Shown here: piece after piece, positions 28,430-41,376 of the stretch
How the letters are laid out: each line of letters opens with the position of its first letter
Numbering within the stretch: the first letter of the stretch is position 1
Assembly: GCA_900239685.1 (NCBI GenBank)
Contig: OENT01000257.1
Span: forward strand, 1 to 64,000
Origin: Rotaria macrura
Taxonomy: Eukaryota > Rotifera > Eurotatoria > Philodinida > Philodinidae
DNA: 64,000 nucleotides
Direction of reading: 5' to 3'
Notes under the pieces: generated by a model
Database searches by the model: none
Told to the model about the DNA's origin: nothing
What the model saw: the letters and a program-made list of their open reading frames with translations, nothing else
Translations under genes and position numbers: made by a program

Positions 28430-30393
28430 AAACAAAAGAATTGTTTTTTCATTGTTTTTGTAGGAAAGTTTTCTTTTTCTTTGGAAGTTTTCTTCTGTGT
28501 AAACATTCTATTGAAATAAAAATCAATGGTACACAGAATTTAAATCATAACAATTAAATATCATTTCACGATAATTTTCAGTATCGTTGAAGGAAATGTT
28601 GCGAAGAAAAATTGCCAGATATTGTTGTATTCGTTTTTCTCGTTTGAATCACTTCTCAAATGTGAACTAGTATCTATTGACTTAATTCGTTGTTTTTGAA
28701 AATCAGATATTATCTTTGAACTTTCCAAATTTTCGAACGATGTTTGTTTTGCTTTCGCTTTCGAAGAATATTGCTCGTCTGACATTCGACTGCTCATACA
28801 ACAAAAAAGGATTCTACTTAAAAAACATTTTCCATTCGAACCTACTTTCAATACCTTAGTTTTTCTATCTGGATAGACAAAAAGAGTAGAGCAATATCGA
28901 TTCTCGAACTGTGTTTCGTTTCTGTAAAACATATTTCTAATCTTAACAATACTTCATATTCGAGAGAAACGTAGGTAAGTAACATGTTGGGACGTCCTCA
29001 TCATTATGTCTGACGGTCATAAGTATCACCCAAGTATCTTGGATTAATGATCCATTGTATTGAGTCCTTCAGGGTCAAATTCATCTTGAAAATTTCAAAC
29101 TTTTCTGATAAATCCTTATCCACAAGTCCTTGGATAGGAAAATGAACAATAAGCTCAAATTAATTTCAGTATGCATGTAGAAAAGTATTTTTCAACGAAT
29201 TATCTTCATAGATGAGATGATCAGAACTAGTCTTCTGACATATTTCTATGGTAATAGCAGAACATTCTTTCTAACTATAGAATAAGCTGATTTATTTCGG
29301 AAGGAAATTTGTAGAATAAAAATATCTTCTAGTAATTACTCAAAGCCTGCCAACGGATTCATCTTATATAGAGATTTGAAATACATCAACTTAGGAATAA
29401 ATCTAAAATTATGATTACATGTATGTATGCAATTATGTTTTACTGTGAATAAATAGAATAAGAGTCTAATTTTTTAAGCTATGATATCAAATAATTTGCA
29501 TACAACTAGATATCTATTATGAGAATAGAATATTTAATTGTATGTCGAATGCTTCATTTATCAAAGTTTTATTGTCAATTCGTTCGTATGGTATCATGTA
29601 AATTGAATTTCTACAATGATTCGCAATACTTAAATAGTTCCGTTCTAAATCATGTTGGGAAACTTTCTCACTCAATTCGAGTAATACAAGTTTTATCTTT
29701 ATCGACATTGACGAAAAAAGAACCTTGATTATTTATTCAAAGTAAAGGACAGATTTTTTGTATCAAACGAGCATTATATAGTTAAGAAGTAGACACATTT
29801 TATACAGACTGTATTATTACCCGTATTCGATAAACTATCTTCTGAAACATGTCACATATACAGAATTGCAACGTTGTTTTCTACTTGAACAAACGCATTT
29901 TAAGTAAAAATGTTCTTGTGAACGAATTCATGCGTTGTCGATTGATGTTATTTGAACAGAAAATCATGACACGAGAGAGGCTTACTTAAAATCGGATAGC
30001 TAATTGAAAAATGAAAGAAAAAGAAAATATTTCGTCATAGCTATTGTTGGCATAACCTTGTAGATTGTTTATTGTCTAGTACTAATCCTCTACAAGGTTG
30101 AAACGTTCTCATTCATATACATTAGATAAAAAAAAGACAGTACTTCAAAGAATAGTATGTAACTATTTTTTTTCTTTTCTTTATGGAATTCTCTTAGATT
30201 TCCTAAGCATTGCTTCGAGGAAAAAATATATAAAAAAAAAGAACGAGAGAAAGATAAGGTTTTTTTCTTCTCTTCTTTCCCAGTTACCTACGACAAGGAA
30301 GTCATTGTTAAGGTGTGTTATGAACTAATGGCATCATTAAGACACTAACTTACATACGCATTTTGACAAAAATCCTTCTTGACACGTTCTTCA
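28430..30393. other. intergenic, with one doubtful minus-strand frame
   Basis: Contains the TUFM polyadenylation signal at its left end. A doubtful minus-strand frame is listed separately at 28561-28932, and another of 63 codons lies at 29517-29708. No repeat or RNA gene recognised. Confidence 0.4.
28561..28932 (-). CDS. hypothetical protein, 123 aa frame
   Basis: Open minus-strand frame convergent with TUFM. The second half, from an internal Met, reads like a charged soluble protein (MSSRMSDEQYSSKAKAKQTS, then IISDFQKQRIKSIDTSS) and ends in a hydrophobic patch. No domain recognised and no flanking exons identified. It overlaps the expected TUFM 3' flank, and AT-rich DNA yields such frames by chance. 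Confidence 0.27.
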   Translation of the reverse strand: MFYRNETQFENRYCSTLFVYPDRKTKVLKVGSNGKCFLSRILFCCMSSRMSDEQYSSKAKAKQTSFENLESSKIISDFQKQRIKSIDTSSHLRSDSNEKNEYNNIWQFFFATFPSTILKIIVK

Positions 30394-33300
30394 ATGGAAG
30401 TTAAACATACCGGCGATGATATAACTTGGCCGCTTTCACTCGATGATCATTTTGATCCATCAAATTCTGAACGCAATGGTGACTTGAAGATGCATAATCT
30501 TCTTTATATATGATTTTCGTTTCATGTAGGTAGCGATTTGAAAACTATTGCTGCACGATATGGTTTTGAAACACTGTGTGAACAACTTGCAGCTTCAAAA
30601 TTGACGAATACAAGTGTATGTTTTTCTAATAAAATCATGAATTCAGATTTCTTTGAAGTTCATAATAAAGGTTTGAAAATTTAAAGTAAACTCATTCATA
30701 CAAATATACAATTACATATATCTAGATTTTCATGATGATCATAAACAAACATTTTGTTATTTATGTTCAATAAATCAACATTCACATGAACGAACTAAAC
30801 CACGTGATGAATCGAAAGTATATTTATTCAAACTTTTTTCTATTAATCAATATTGTTTTCTCCATTAAGAAACGTAAACTTATTCCGTACAAAAATTCGA
30901 AAGCACGTTTATCATCATCATTAGATCAAATGAAACAAAGTTCGCCATCATCAATTGATTTAACATCTTATCGATTTATTGTACGAACTGGTTCAAAAAA
31001 AAATAGTGGTACACGAGCACAGGTAATAGGCAACGAAAAAAGAAAAGACTAGAATCGAACGCATTCTTGTACGTTGTCTTTTTCAGGTATTTTTATATTT
31101 GTATGGAACGGAAAAGAATTGGACATCGATTCATCTACGTGGGTCAGATAATCATAATTTATCGAAAACTGTCGATGGTTTTCCAAGTGGTTCTATTCGA
31201 ACATTCTGTTTAAAGGGTCCAAATATTGGTCAATTACATCATTTAAATATTAATGTAAGTCATATTAAAATTCATCGTTTTCTTGTCCGATGTCTTTTCT
31301 ATTTCTTTATTTTGGTTTTTATTTTCGAAGCTTGTTGGTTCTCGTACAGATAAGGAATGGTTTTTAACAGACATTGAAATAACAAATTTAAATACTTCCG
31401 TAACATGGCTGTGTGAATTTAATTGTTGGTTACCAAACACGTATGAAGAACCGATGAATGATATTAAATTCAATGTATGTCAACAAACGAAATTAGACTC
31501 ATCAAGTAAATATTTTAATTGATTATTCATGCATATAGTTCTCTGAATTTAGTTTATATCCTACAAATTCGTACAGGTGAAAAATCACACGTTACTAATA
31601 ATACCAATATTCGAATTCAAATTTGTGGATCATTAAATCAAACGGGCCAATTAACATTGACAAATAATCAAGTTAATTTATTTGAAAAAAATCAACTAGA
31701 TACGTTTGCCATCGTTGGTTCTGATCTTGGAGATTTATTAGAAATAGTGTAAGAATAATTTTATGACATCAAAGTAGATTGCTATATCGTAATTAATTAG
31801 CTAAAGTTTTCGCTTGTGAATTCTAAGTTAAACAATAGGTTTTCTATATTGTAAGATTAACTTTTCAATGTTTATTTCACAAACTGATACATTGTAAAGC
31901 TTTTTCTTTTTTGAGGTACCACACTTATAAGCACAATGACCTAACATAAACTTGAGGAAACAAAAAAAACTTCAATGTTCGACTTAATTTTCTGGCCAAT
32001 GATATAGAGAACTTCGACAGATTTTATTTCTTATTCTTTTCTTTTTGTAGTGTTGAAGTCGATAGAAATCACTCGAATATGGACTGGTCTATAAAAGATA
32101 TGATGATGTGGAAAATAGTGCCAAGTGATGATCATAAACAATCTCACGTCTATTTTCCATTTAATATTTGTCTTGACAAAAGACTAACTAGATTTAAAGC
32201 AACGAAAGAAATTTACCCATTAACACATCATTATTTCAATGGTAAAACTAATTTGTAATGTGAATTTAGATTTTCACTCGTACCATGCATATTTTTAGGT
32301 CCCATATGTTATCAAGTGATAATTAAAACTGGGAATCTTGTAAATGCTGGAACAGATGCGAATGTGTTTTTAGTTATCTATGGTAAAAATGGTCGAACAT
32401 CTGTTCATCAACTTAATAATCGACTTAAAAATGATTTTGAACGCAATAAAATATCAGAATTCAATGTAAGAAATATTTAAAAATTCTTCTAAGACATGAT
32501 TTCTGAGAAAAATCTCACATAACATGAACTTCGAAGCGGTTTTCCTTGTCTTTTGAAAAATGTCGCTTACCGTCCATAATAATCAAATCGAATTTTATAA
32601 GAGAACCAATAGACTAGTCAACATTTGATCTCTTTATTCACTATTCACATTTCAAAAATCATCCCCTTAGCGCCAATGAATTCCAATATTCGACTAACTT
32701 CAATTGAATACTCTCGAATACAATTGACTTGTCATTCTTCAATAAGAATTGTATTTGGAAAAAGACAAAAGCACGATAATATGCTCTGTGAATATCTAAC
32801 GAATTTATATTTCAACTAGTCAGAGAATTTTAACATATAGTATATTATTAGAAGATCGAATGTGACTAATTTAACGGTTTAATATTTATCAAAAACTATG
32901 TACATTGTCAATCTCTTCAGTTGAGTCGTGCATGATATGGCAACATGATTGAAATAGATCATGAGCAGATTAGTGATTTTGTATATCTTCTTTTTTTTTC
33001 TAAAATATAAAACTACGGTACTTCTGTTTAAATGCGTAATTTATCATGCATTTCACGGTAAAGCTGAAAAAAAAACAATTTAAACTTCAGAATATATATT
33101 TTTGGAACGATAAGCAAATAGATTTTAATAATTTTTATTCTCAATTATATAAGTATAAAATCAAATAAATAAATATATATATAGTTAAAGTTCGAACTAA
33201 AAACTACCCAGAAATGTATCAAACAATTTGTTCGAAGTATAACATGTGTAAATAGATTCTGCTCAATGTTGTGTTTTATTGTTTTTAAGAGTTTCTTCAA

Positions 33301-36300
33301 CTTGTTGTAGTATATCCGTATGCATTGTCAATACAATTAATAAATTGGAATCTTGAATTTCGATGAGTTCTTCTGTCACCTGAAGCCTTTTGTGAACTTC
33401 TTTCAAATAATACTATAGATATATGACATTGGCCGAGAGTAGATTATCATTTTTAATTTGAAAATTTGACTCTAAATTTACGATGCATACAATTCTTATC
33501 AAACTATTTTTGAAACGCTAATAATAATGTGTATAATAAAACATTTTTGCTCATCAAAGTTGTACTAACAGTAGTCAATGTATTTTAGTGTACTAAGATT
33601 ACTTATGTTGATCAGTGAAAATGTTTTTGCCTTATCAATTCTTATAACATAGTTCTTTCATTTTTAAAAGTATCCAGATCAATAAAATAAAATGTTGGAA
33701 GTATGATGAATGAAGATTTAGTCTGAGTGTGATGTGACCGAACGTGCGTAAATCGCTATAGAATGTTCGTTTTGATTAATATCCATATGACACTCATCAA
33801 GCTACGACAACATATAAGAAGATTTAACTTAGGCCGATTTGCTATTCATCTAATTTTTAATCAACTAGGATTATCATTTACATGTTAAATTTAGAAGCGC
33901 AATAATTAAATGTACATCATGTCAAATGACAATAATCTGTCACTAATTACGGTTTTTTTTTCGTGTTAACAACTTTCGACATTTGATAACAACGTCTCTT
34001 TTGTTCCATTGTGTCAAACAATAAGATGTGAACATCTTTGAAGTAGTCGACTGATTGAATTCTGTACCTTTATCGTATTTCGAAAAATTTTATGCAATCA
34101 CTTGCAACAAACTTGTCACTTGAAATGTTAATAGTTAGACAGAAAAATAAAATAACTAATTTCGTTTAGTTATTTATTTTTACACTTGCAAGTTTTTAAA
34201 GAATGTGTAATAATCGATCCTTCACTGTACATTCGTGAGCATGGTTTGTTGTAAAAAAAAACACAACTCAATATAACTTTGAGAAAATCTTCCGAAACTT
34301 AACAACAATTGTTATCATTTCGTTTTTCGAAATAATTCTCAACGTTGGTGATCATCTATGAAATTACTTTGTACAAAAAGAAAGTCTGTTGTTTTAGTGT
34401 GAACTTGTTCTAGTATCTGAAATATTCTTTGAACAAAATGATGTAATTGAGTCTGACTAGTAGTATGCTAAAAACATAAAAGATGATTGTAAATAGAAAT
34501 CATGCAACAGTTAGTCTTCTATCGAATAATAATATGTCATCATGAAATAGTAAGATTATTGCATCTATTTTTCATGGTAGAATATTTTCTTGCAATCATG
34601 CTATATCGTTTTTAACATACGCATGACTAATTTTGTTAGTATTTTGTTTCAACTACGCTACTCATGTATCTAATATGATTAATAATACCGCCCTCATAGC
34701 ATTGATTTGTTTTTTAAGTGACTGTTTTATAATAGAATGATGATCGATATTTAATTCTTTCGTACAATCTATTTGTTCTAATGATAAGAACATCTGAAAT
34801 AAAGAAAGAATATAACTGTTCTTATTCATTACAACATCGATGAGTAAATTGATTATCATCATTTGAGAATCATCATTTTGTCTGTATGAGACATAGTTAT
34901 GAAATTGTTCTAGATTATGGATATTGACATTGGTAAAATTGATCGAATAAAAATTTGGCATGACAATTCAAATGTTGGTGCAGCATGGTTTCTTGAATCA
35001 GTATTAATTCGAAAAAAACATTCAACATGTCATACAATATCAAATATATATATTCATCGTCTTGAACAAATAAGTCGAGCAATCTATCGTCAAGTTAGTG
35101 AACATATAAAACGTAATTCAATTGTAAGAACACATTCTATACAGGAAGATGAACAGGTTTCAATCGATCGACAAAGTTTAAAATCAAAAGATTCAGAAAC
35201 AAACGGATTACATGATCGTTTAGGAAATAATCGAAGTATTTTACGTAGTTCAGCAATCTATGATAAAATTAATTTTCGAAAAAAAGTCACATGGGATGAA
35301 CATAGTATTGGTTCACAAGATGATATTTTGTCAACGGATTCACAACGTATGAAATTGATGCAAACTATTGATGAACAACAAGATAGTAAACACGATTCGA
35401 CTCATTATCAATCAAATATCAATGATCATGAAATTCATTGGATATCATCACACAATTATACTGACAATAAATGGAAAATAAAATCAATCGAAGAAATGAA
35501 TTCATTTGATTTCGATTCCTCCATGCGTTCACTATTGCTCTCGGATCGTTTACCAATAAATAATCATACCAATAGCAAAATATCTAGTGATGAAAATCGT
35601 GATGAAGTATATGAATTTCAAGCTAATTGTTGGTTGACAAGCGATACATCAAATGGAAAGCTCGAAGTTTATTTAATACCAAAATCAACACATCAATCAT
35701 CATTGTCATCTGATGTAAATATTGATTTGAAAAAAAAGCATCTCACTTCATCAAATATCCGTGTTGATAATCAGCATATAAAACATGTAAATGAAGTCAA
35801 CAGACAAGAATCAAGCAATTCATTACCATACGATCCAAGACCAATGGAAAGATCTTCTAAGAACTCGAGTTTGCATAATCTTCGACCATTGTCATCACAA
35901 CTACCTAATACATTAAGAACTCAACTTAGTAGTTCACAATCCGTTCAAGAAAATCTCAATCTATCTTCTCGTCCGAATACAGCAAATAAAAAATATGATG
36001 AATCATCAAAAGTGAATGTATCCAGTGACAGAGTACCTCAATCTTCATCATTAACTCAACATGTAAAATCACCTCGGCATGCCGACCATTTAATATATCC
36101 ATCAAGTAGTGAGCGAGAATTACTAGATAGAATCGTGGGAAATGAATCATCACATCATTCAAGATCAAGAGTGCCATTACTATCTTCACTTGATCAACAC
36201 TCAAAATTATCATCGAATATTAGTAATGATCATAGTACACTAATACCTAATGAGCGATCAGCTTCAATGAAAATTTCAAATCAACCATCATTTCATGAAC

Positions 36301-36987
36301 GCTCAACAAATGTTTCATTGTTATCATCGAGTGAAAGTTTTAAATCTGCACATGATAATAATTATCTTACTACACCGTTAACCAATGTACAGAACATCTC
36401 AGGCAGAAGTCCTCGTGAACAACAAAATTATTCTCGGTCAACAGCTCCTGCACCCCTCACATCCAGTCACATTATGAATAAATTATACGAGAAAAATGAT
36501 TTCCGTAGTCCAGCACCTAACGAACGAGAATTATCGAATCGAATTACTGAAGAATCACCATACCGTTCACAAACATCAATCAACATCTTGTCGTCATCAA
36601 TGCCACGTGTAAAACTAGGACCTGACATTCATAATTCTAGTAGTACATTAATGAACAAACGAGAAACTTTATTAAAAATTCCTGTTGAACCACTCGTCCA
36701 AGCACGATCAGTCATACCCTCACTACTGTCATCTAGTCATATTTCAAAGCCATCTCAATTAAATAATGAATCTCTTAATTCATCGACAAGAACACCTCAT
36801 CAATCAATGTTCAGATCGAAATTTGCGAATCATTCGAATCCTGACGTTTCATCACACACGTCTATAAACAGTATGTATTTTTGTTGTTGTTGTTGTTGAT
36901 ATCATTAATAATAGTAAGAAACTAATTTTCATTATAGATGAAATATACCATTCGGCAAATGGAACACCCCAATCGGATGATTTTTAA
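30394..36987 (+). CDS. three-PLAT-domain protein with repeat-bearing Ser-rich tail
   Basis: Eleven exons (30394-30478, 30530-30613, 30726-30817, 30870-31022, 31087-31254, 31331-31505, 31553-31748, 32051-32241, 32299-32465, 34914-36870, 36938-36987) sum to 3,318 nt, 1,105 aa. PLAT (lipoxygenase-homology beta-sandwich) domains, as in LOXHD1 proteins: PLAT1 about residues 120-235 (YRFIVRTGSKKNSGTRAQVF, WFLTDIEI, CEFNCWLP); PLAT2 about 253-365 (YILQIRTGEKSH, MDWSIKDMMMW, YFPFNICLD); PLAT3 starting about 383 (YQVIIKTGNLVNAGTDANVF, IKIWHDNSNVGAAWFLESVL). PLAT3's closing strand (YEFQANCWLTSD, about 667) comes after an insert of about 195 charged residues containing RKKVTWDE. The tail from about 740 is Ser-rich with a roughly 47-residue repeat. 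No signal peptide is seen. PLAT domains commonly bind lipid or membrane proteins; the cellular role here is unknown. The penultimate intron is 2,448 bp. AATAAA lies at 37092-37097. Confidence 0.85.
33263..34912 (-). CDS. possible nested antisense gene in the PLAT-gene intron
   Basis: Three minus-strand stretches inside the 2.4-kb intron look like exons. A: about 34689-34912, open, with SLEQIDCTKELNIDHHSIIK and SLKKQINAMRA before GTATTATT. B: 34339-34467, 43 codons after TTTTTAG, with QLHHFVQRIFQILEQV and a stop. C: 33263-33412, 50 codons after CTATAG, with YYLKEVHKRLQVTEELIEIQ and ILQQVEETLKNN and a stop. Both B and C fit the phase of A, so they could be alternative last exons. All are amphipathic and coiled-coil-like. 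The start is unclear; in-frame Met codons lie near 34855. No family recognised. Confidence 0.4.
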
Positions 36988-37411
36988 TTAATATTAATTT
37001 TTTGTCACGTAGACAATCAACAGATTAAACCCTTCCTTATTAAAGAAACATTTTCTATGATTAAATGCATGCGTAATATTGTATTTTAAGTAATAAAAAT
37101 AAATGAGAATCGATTCATCTAAAAAGTACGAATCACCCTCTTACCTTCACACATCCAATGATATTTCTTCATAATGTAATATGTATGTAGGCGACGACAG
37201 AACATGTCGTGTAGAAGTCCTTAAAGTTTCAATATTAACTAGATAAAAATTTACGTAGAAAACATGTTCTCGTTATTCCTTTGATATTTGCATAATATCA
37301 ATCATCAATTAGTATCAAGAAACAGATTAAACAAACCATTGTCTACATACGACAATATATCTTTCGGCACCCGATAGCTGTTATATGCAGTCCAAAGAAC
37401 AAATAAATATC

Positions 37412-37435
37412 ACATACACATACACACACACACTC

Positions 37436-37460
<25 letters not shown>
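37412..37460. repeat. (AC)n/(TA)n microsatellite
   Basis: An imperfect AC run at 37412-37432 is followed by a TA run of about 25 bases ending at 37460. Confidence 0.9.
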
Positions 37461-37466
<6 letters not shown>

Positions 37467-37959
37467 GTATGATACACGTTGATTTAGTGCACTGGCATGT
37501 TATCCGCTTATAGAATTCCTATCAAAGATATTAAATGCAATTTATTATTTAATTGATTTTTTATATCAAAATCTGAGAGATACTGTTACATGTTAGGAAA
37601 CCTTATCGTGCACGAAAAGACAGAAGTTGAGTAAGTGAAATAATTAGCGAAATAGTTTTGTCCTTGTTCAGTTTTCTCATCTTCATATGTAATATAAGCT
37701 TGAATGAATTTATCGACGAATTACTCATATGTTAAATTTCTACCATGTTTCCAACGAGCTCGATGACACTATTTGCTGTCGGCTAAGAGTTGATCACGTT
37801 GTATTAGTTTTTCTTTCTTGTTTCTTATTTAGTTCATCATTAAGAGTAGCTCGTATTTCCTTCTTGTCATTTGTCTATACTTGTTACAACGAACAGTAGA
37901 GAAAAAAAATAAAACAATAGATTGTCGACGATGAAGAAACATACTAGTGGTTGAGATGT

Positions 37960-37998
37960 GATGATGATGATGATAATAATAATAATAATAATAATGAT
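37960..37998. repeat. (GAT)n(AAT)n microsatellite
   Basis: GAT triplets pass into a run of AAT triplets, then back to GAT. Confidence 0.9.
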
Positions 37999-38310
37999 GT
38001 CAACGGAGACATGCAGGCGCGCAGATGATCTTGTCACCCGTTATTCAATTCTTCATGTTATTCTACGTTCAATTCTAGTTTATTAATGATGATTTCTTTG
38101 TCTCTCGTTTTTTTCTTTTTCCTTTTTCCTTTTTTTCTCTTTTCATCGTTTGCCAAATAAAGAAGAAATCGCTAAATGCACACGAGAACAAAAAACACTG
38201 AGAGTGAAGACTAGAATACAAATAAAACGGTGCTTATAGAAGCCATACAAAGTTCTCTAGTGTGATCTTTATACTTGTTCTCATAAGTTTATTTGAATTA
38301 GAAGATTTGC

Positions 38311-38337
38311 TCTTTCTTTCTCTCTCTCTCTCTCTCT
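38311..38337. repeat. (CT)n microsatellite upstream of the Ig/EGF gene
   Basis: Pyrimidine tract of CT dinucleotides ending about 55 bp before the proposed ATG at 38393. It could also serve as a polypyrimidine tract for a 5' UTR splice acceptor. Confidence 0.85.
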
Positions 38338-38392
38338 TGGTTTCTCTTTCTCTTTGCTCTTGATACGTTATGTCGATGCAGTTTACCGTTGC

Positions 38393-41376
38393 ATGTCGAT
38401 TACTACATTTATTGGCATTCAACTAATCATTCTGATCAGCAGCACTATATTAATTCATTTAACAATTGCTATTCGTCAGTGTGATTTGTCAAGTGCTGTT
38501 AATTTACAATCGGCTGCATTTAGTCATACATTGATTTTACGTGTTCAACCAATGCAATTATCGGAACAAGATAATATCAGAAACAAAACTACATTTAGGA
38601 AAGTTCTTGTACGCGAAGTTATTAAGGTATCAAAAATTAACCGTGATCAACATAGAATAGTCAAAACGAGTGATATTGTCATAATAAAAATAAACGATGA
38701 TGACAATGAATTTCTTGATGATTCCTGTTGGCATTTACTTCGTGTATCTACTGCAGATATCATCCTGTTTCTCAATGAAACCAATACTAATGAATTTGAT
38801 TTGCATTATCCACCAGTTGAATCAACACTTCGTGTACGACAACATATAGCTGCAGTTCTCAATCATGGTAAGTGTCTATTAAATATGTAAGACCTGTCAT
38901 ATTATGAGAAAAAATTCTTTTTTCCTGATCTGCAAAGCTTATCAGTAAAGAGAAAAGAAAGAAAAACTAATTAAAAACCTTCTTACTAATTATACTGTCT
39001 TCGTCTTCTTCTCGTCTTTTTTTTTTTGCTTTCATCATTAGAAAAAATAAATATCTTATATCACATTCAGGTGTTTGTGCGTGCGCATTCATTCGTTTTT
39101 TTTTCTTCTCTACACATACAAAGCTAAAACGGAAATTTTTGACGAGATTGATCGACGATGCGGAATTACCGAGTGCCTTGTCACATAAATGCCCTACCAT
39201 TTCCTTTTACTAGCCACAGCAGACAGAAACTAGAAGAACTTGTCCGAACTTGTAAATGAATACATGTTTCCACTCACTCGTCGATGTATAACTACTTTGT
39301 ATGAAATTTTTAATCCACATGGTTGTTCTCATAGTCATTTCTGTGCTCAATCAATTATATGCATATGTCAAATTCATATGCGAAACTCGTCTGTATCTCG
39401 TCATTAGTAATAGAGTTGATGTATAGATATCAATATTAATATGTGCAGAGTACTTACAAATATATTTATACATGCACAGCTACAGTACACCATCTATTAA
39501 CGGCGAAGATGATCTGCTCTAGCTTTCTATTTTATTATCTTTCCTTGACAAATTTTTGCCATTTATTTGACATTGACTATGTTGATTGTTTAGACGATGT
39601 GTATAGCATGTTACTTTACAGAATCGTTTGCCTTTTGGATAGAAGGGGAAGTGCAAAAGACACTGATTCCTACTATCGTTCTGTTTTTCTCCCTTGACGA
39701 GCAGTTCTACTACGTCTGGCATTAGTAGTACGATTATCATCGGTAATATGGTAGCAATCTCATATAGATAGATAGATAGATAGATAGACAGTTATCGTAT
39801 GTTCTGACATATTTTTTTCTCTCTTTTAGAGACATATCCACCCAAAGTTCTGATAAAGACTCGTATAGATAAAGCAATTGTCTCAAAAGATTATTTTCTT
39901 CAATGCAATTCACGTGGTAATCCATTACCTCGCTTACTATGGAGTAAAAAAACGGATAAACTAGAATATTACCCATTATCGAAACAATGTAAAACATCAT
40001 GTCGAATTTATTCCGTACAATATAAGTATGGTGACAATTTTCTAATTAATAAGTAATTCGTTTGTCGACATTACGTTTTAATTTCTTTTTCAGATACCAA
40101 TCCATTCTCTATTTTCGATCGCTGAAACTTGATGATATTGGAACTTATGTTTGTCGTAAGATAATCAAGCGTTTTCTTTTCGTTTTTTTTTCAAATATAA
40201 AAACAAAACAAGAAAACTTTCCTTCAGATGCCGAAAATCCAATGAGTCAGACAACGGCAAGCATATATCTAAATATTGATAGCAATCATCAATCAAATAC
40301 TAGTCTAACATGTTCTGCTTTAAAACATTGTCATGGCCGAGGACAATGTATTGTTATTAATAATCAAATGAAATGTTTGTAAGTAAAATAACATTTATAT
40401 GCTTTCTGTCAATAATAATCAAAATCAGATATTAAATGATTTTCATTTTTCTTTTGATTAGTTGTGACAACCAATATTTCGGTGAACAATGTGAAACTAG
40501 CTACGATGATATTATTAAAAAACAAGATAGTAAATTACATCAAGGACGATTAATTGTTCTATAGTTATCGTTATTTTTCTTGTATTTCTAGCTGCCATGC
40601 TTTTATTTCAATCTCGTTTCTTAGCCGGTTGTATTCTTTTTTCTGTTGGTTTTCTACTTCTATTAATTGCAATCGTCTCCTGGTTTCTTGCAAGAAATAA
40701 TCGACAACAGCAAAAAAAATTCAAAAAACAACTATTAGCCAAAACGTCTGTTGAAAAACCACTTATTCTACCTGTTAACGAAACGAACCCTTCGGCAAAC
40801 ATCAACGGTATCATTCCATCATCTACCTCAGTTGAACAAATAAAGAAAACACCTACTCCTCCGCCTCCACCTCCGCCCGCACCTCCTCCTTCGCCTCCAT
40901 CTCAAGCTATTGTTCACATTAGTCATCTACCAATGACAGAAAAGAACCCATTCATACATTCATTTACTCGAAAGACACCAATGCCAACAACATTTACACG
41001 AGAATCATCAACTGCGACAGATGATGACGATGATGATAGCGATGGCTTGAGTAGCTTCCTACGCCATTATCAAACGTTACCACCTGTACCTCCGAAAATC
41101 GACGAAGAATATGAAGAACGCTTTTCCTTAAAAATGAACAAATCCGAAGAACTCGGCCTGGGATTTTTAACTAATGGACTCAATAGTAATGAACCAGTAC
41201 TCGCTAATACCTATGTTGATTTTTATCAACCAGACCAGAAAACAGGTCTCATAAAACCACTAAGTATGCGAAAGGATCCACCACAACGATATACAAAATA
41301 TGTATCGTCGTATAGTAAATTTGTTTTACCTCGACCAGTCAAATCATCATCGTTAGAATATCATCAACAGCGATAA
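38393..41376 (+). CDS. signal peptide-Ig-EGF-transmembrane protein, neuregulin-like layout
   Basis: Six exons (38393-38867, 39830-40025, 40094-40155, 40228-40378, 40462-40529, 40592-41376) sum to 1,737 nt, 578 aa. Order: hydrophobic signal (MSITTFIGIQLIILISSTIL); an N-terminal domain of about 125 residues (RKVLVREVIKVSKINRDQ, CWHLLRVSTADIILFLNET) loosely like the pre-Ig part of neuregulin-2; an Ig domain about 159-262 (YFLQCNSRGNPLPRLLWSKK, LDDIGTYVC); one six-cysteine EGF module about 270-302 (KHCHGRGQC, CDNQYFGEQCE); a membrane helix about 327-347; and a cytoplasmic tail of about 230 residues with PPPPPPPAPPPSPP and LPPVPPKI, likely SH3 or WW ligands. Ig-EGF-TM order matches neuregulins, but the Arg before the last EGF cysteine of ErbB ligands is Gln here. 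The first intron is 962 bp. Confidence 0.8.
39764..39788. repeat. (GATA)n microsatellite in intron 1
   Basis: About six ATAG/GATA units within the first intron of the Ig/EGF gene, some 40 bp before the exon 2 acceptor. Confidence 0.9.

Larger units (their letters stand above)
36988..38392. other. intergenic with microsatellites
   Basis: Holds the 3' flank of the PLAT gene and the 5' flank of the Ig/EGF gene, both on the plus strand. Simple repeats at 37412-37460, 37960-37998 and 38311-38337 are listed separately. No gene seen. Confidence 0.5.

Noticed and set aside
29517..29728. Overlapping 63- and 69-codon frames on opposite strands
   Set aside because: Neither has a domain or partner exon; mutual overlap suggests chance openness.
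36881..36899. Poly-Cys end of the long PLAT-gene frame (TTG repeat)
   Set aside because: A GT donor at 36871 and an acceptor before 36938 give a normal end; the TTG run is intronic.
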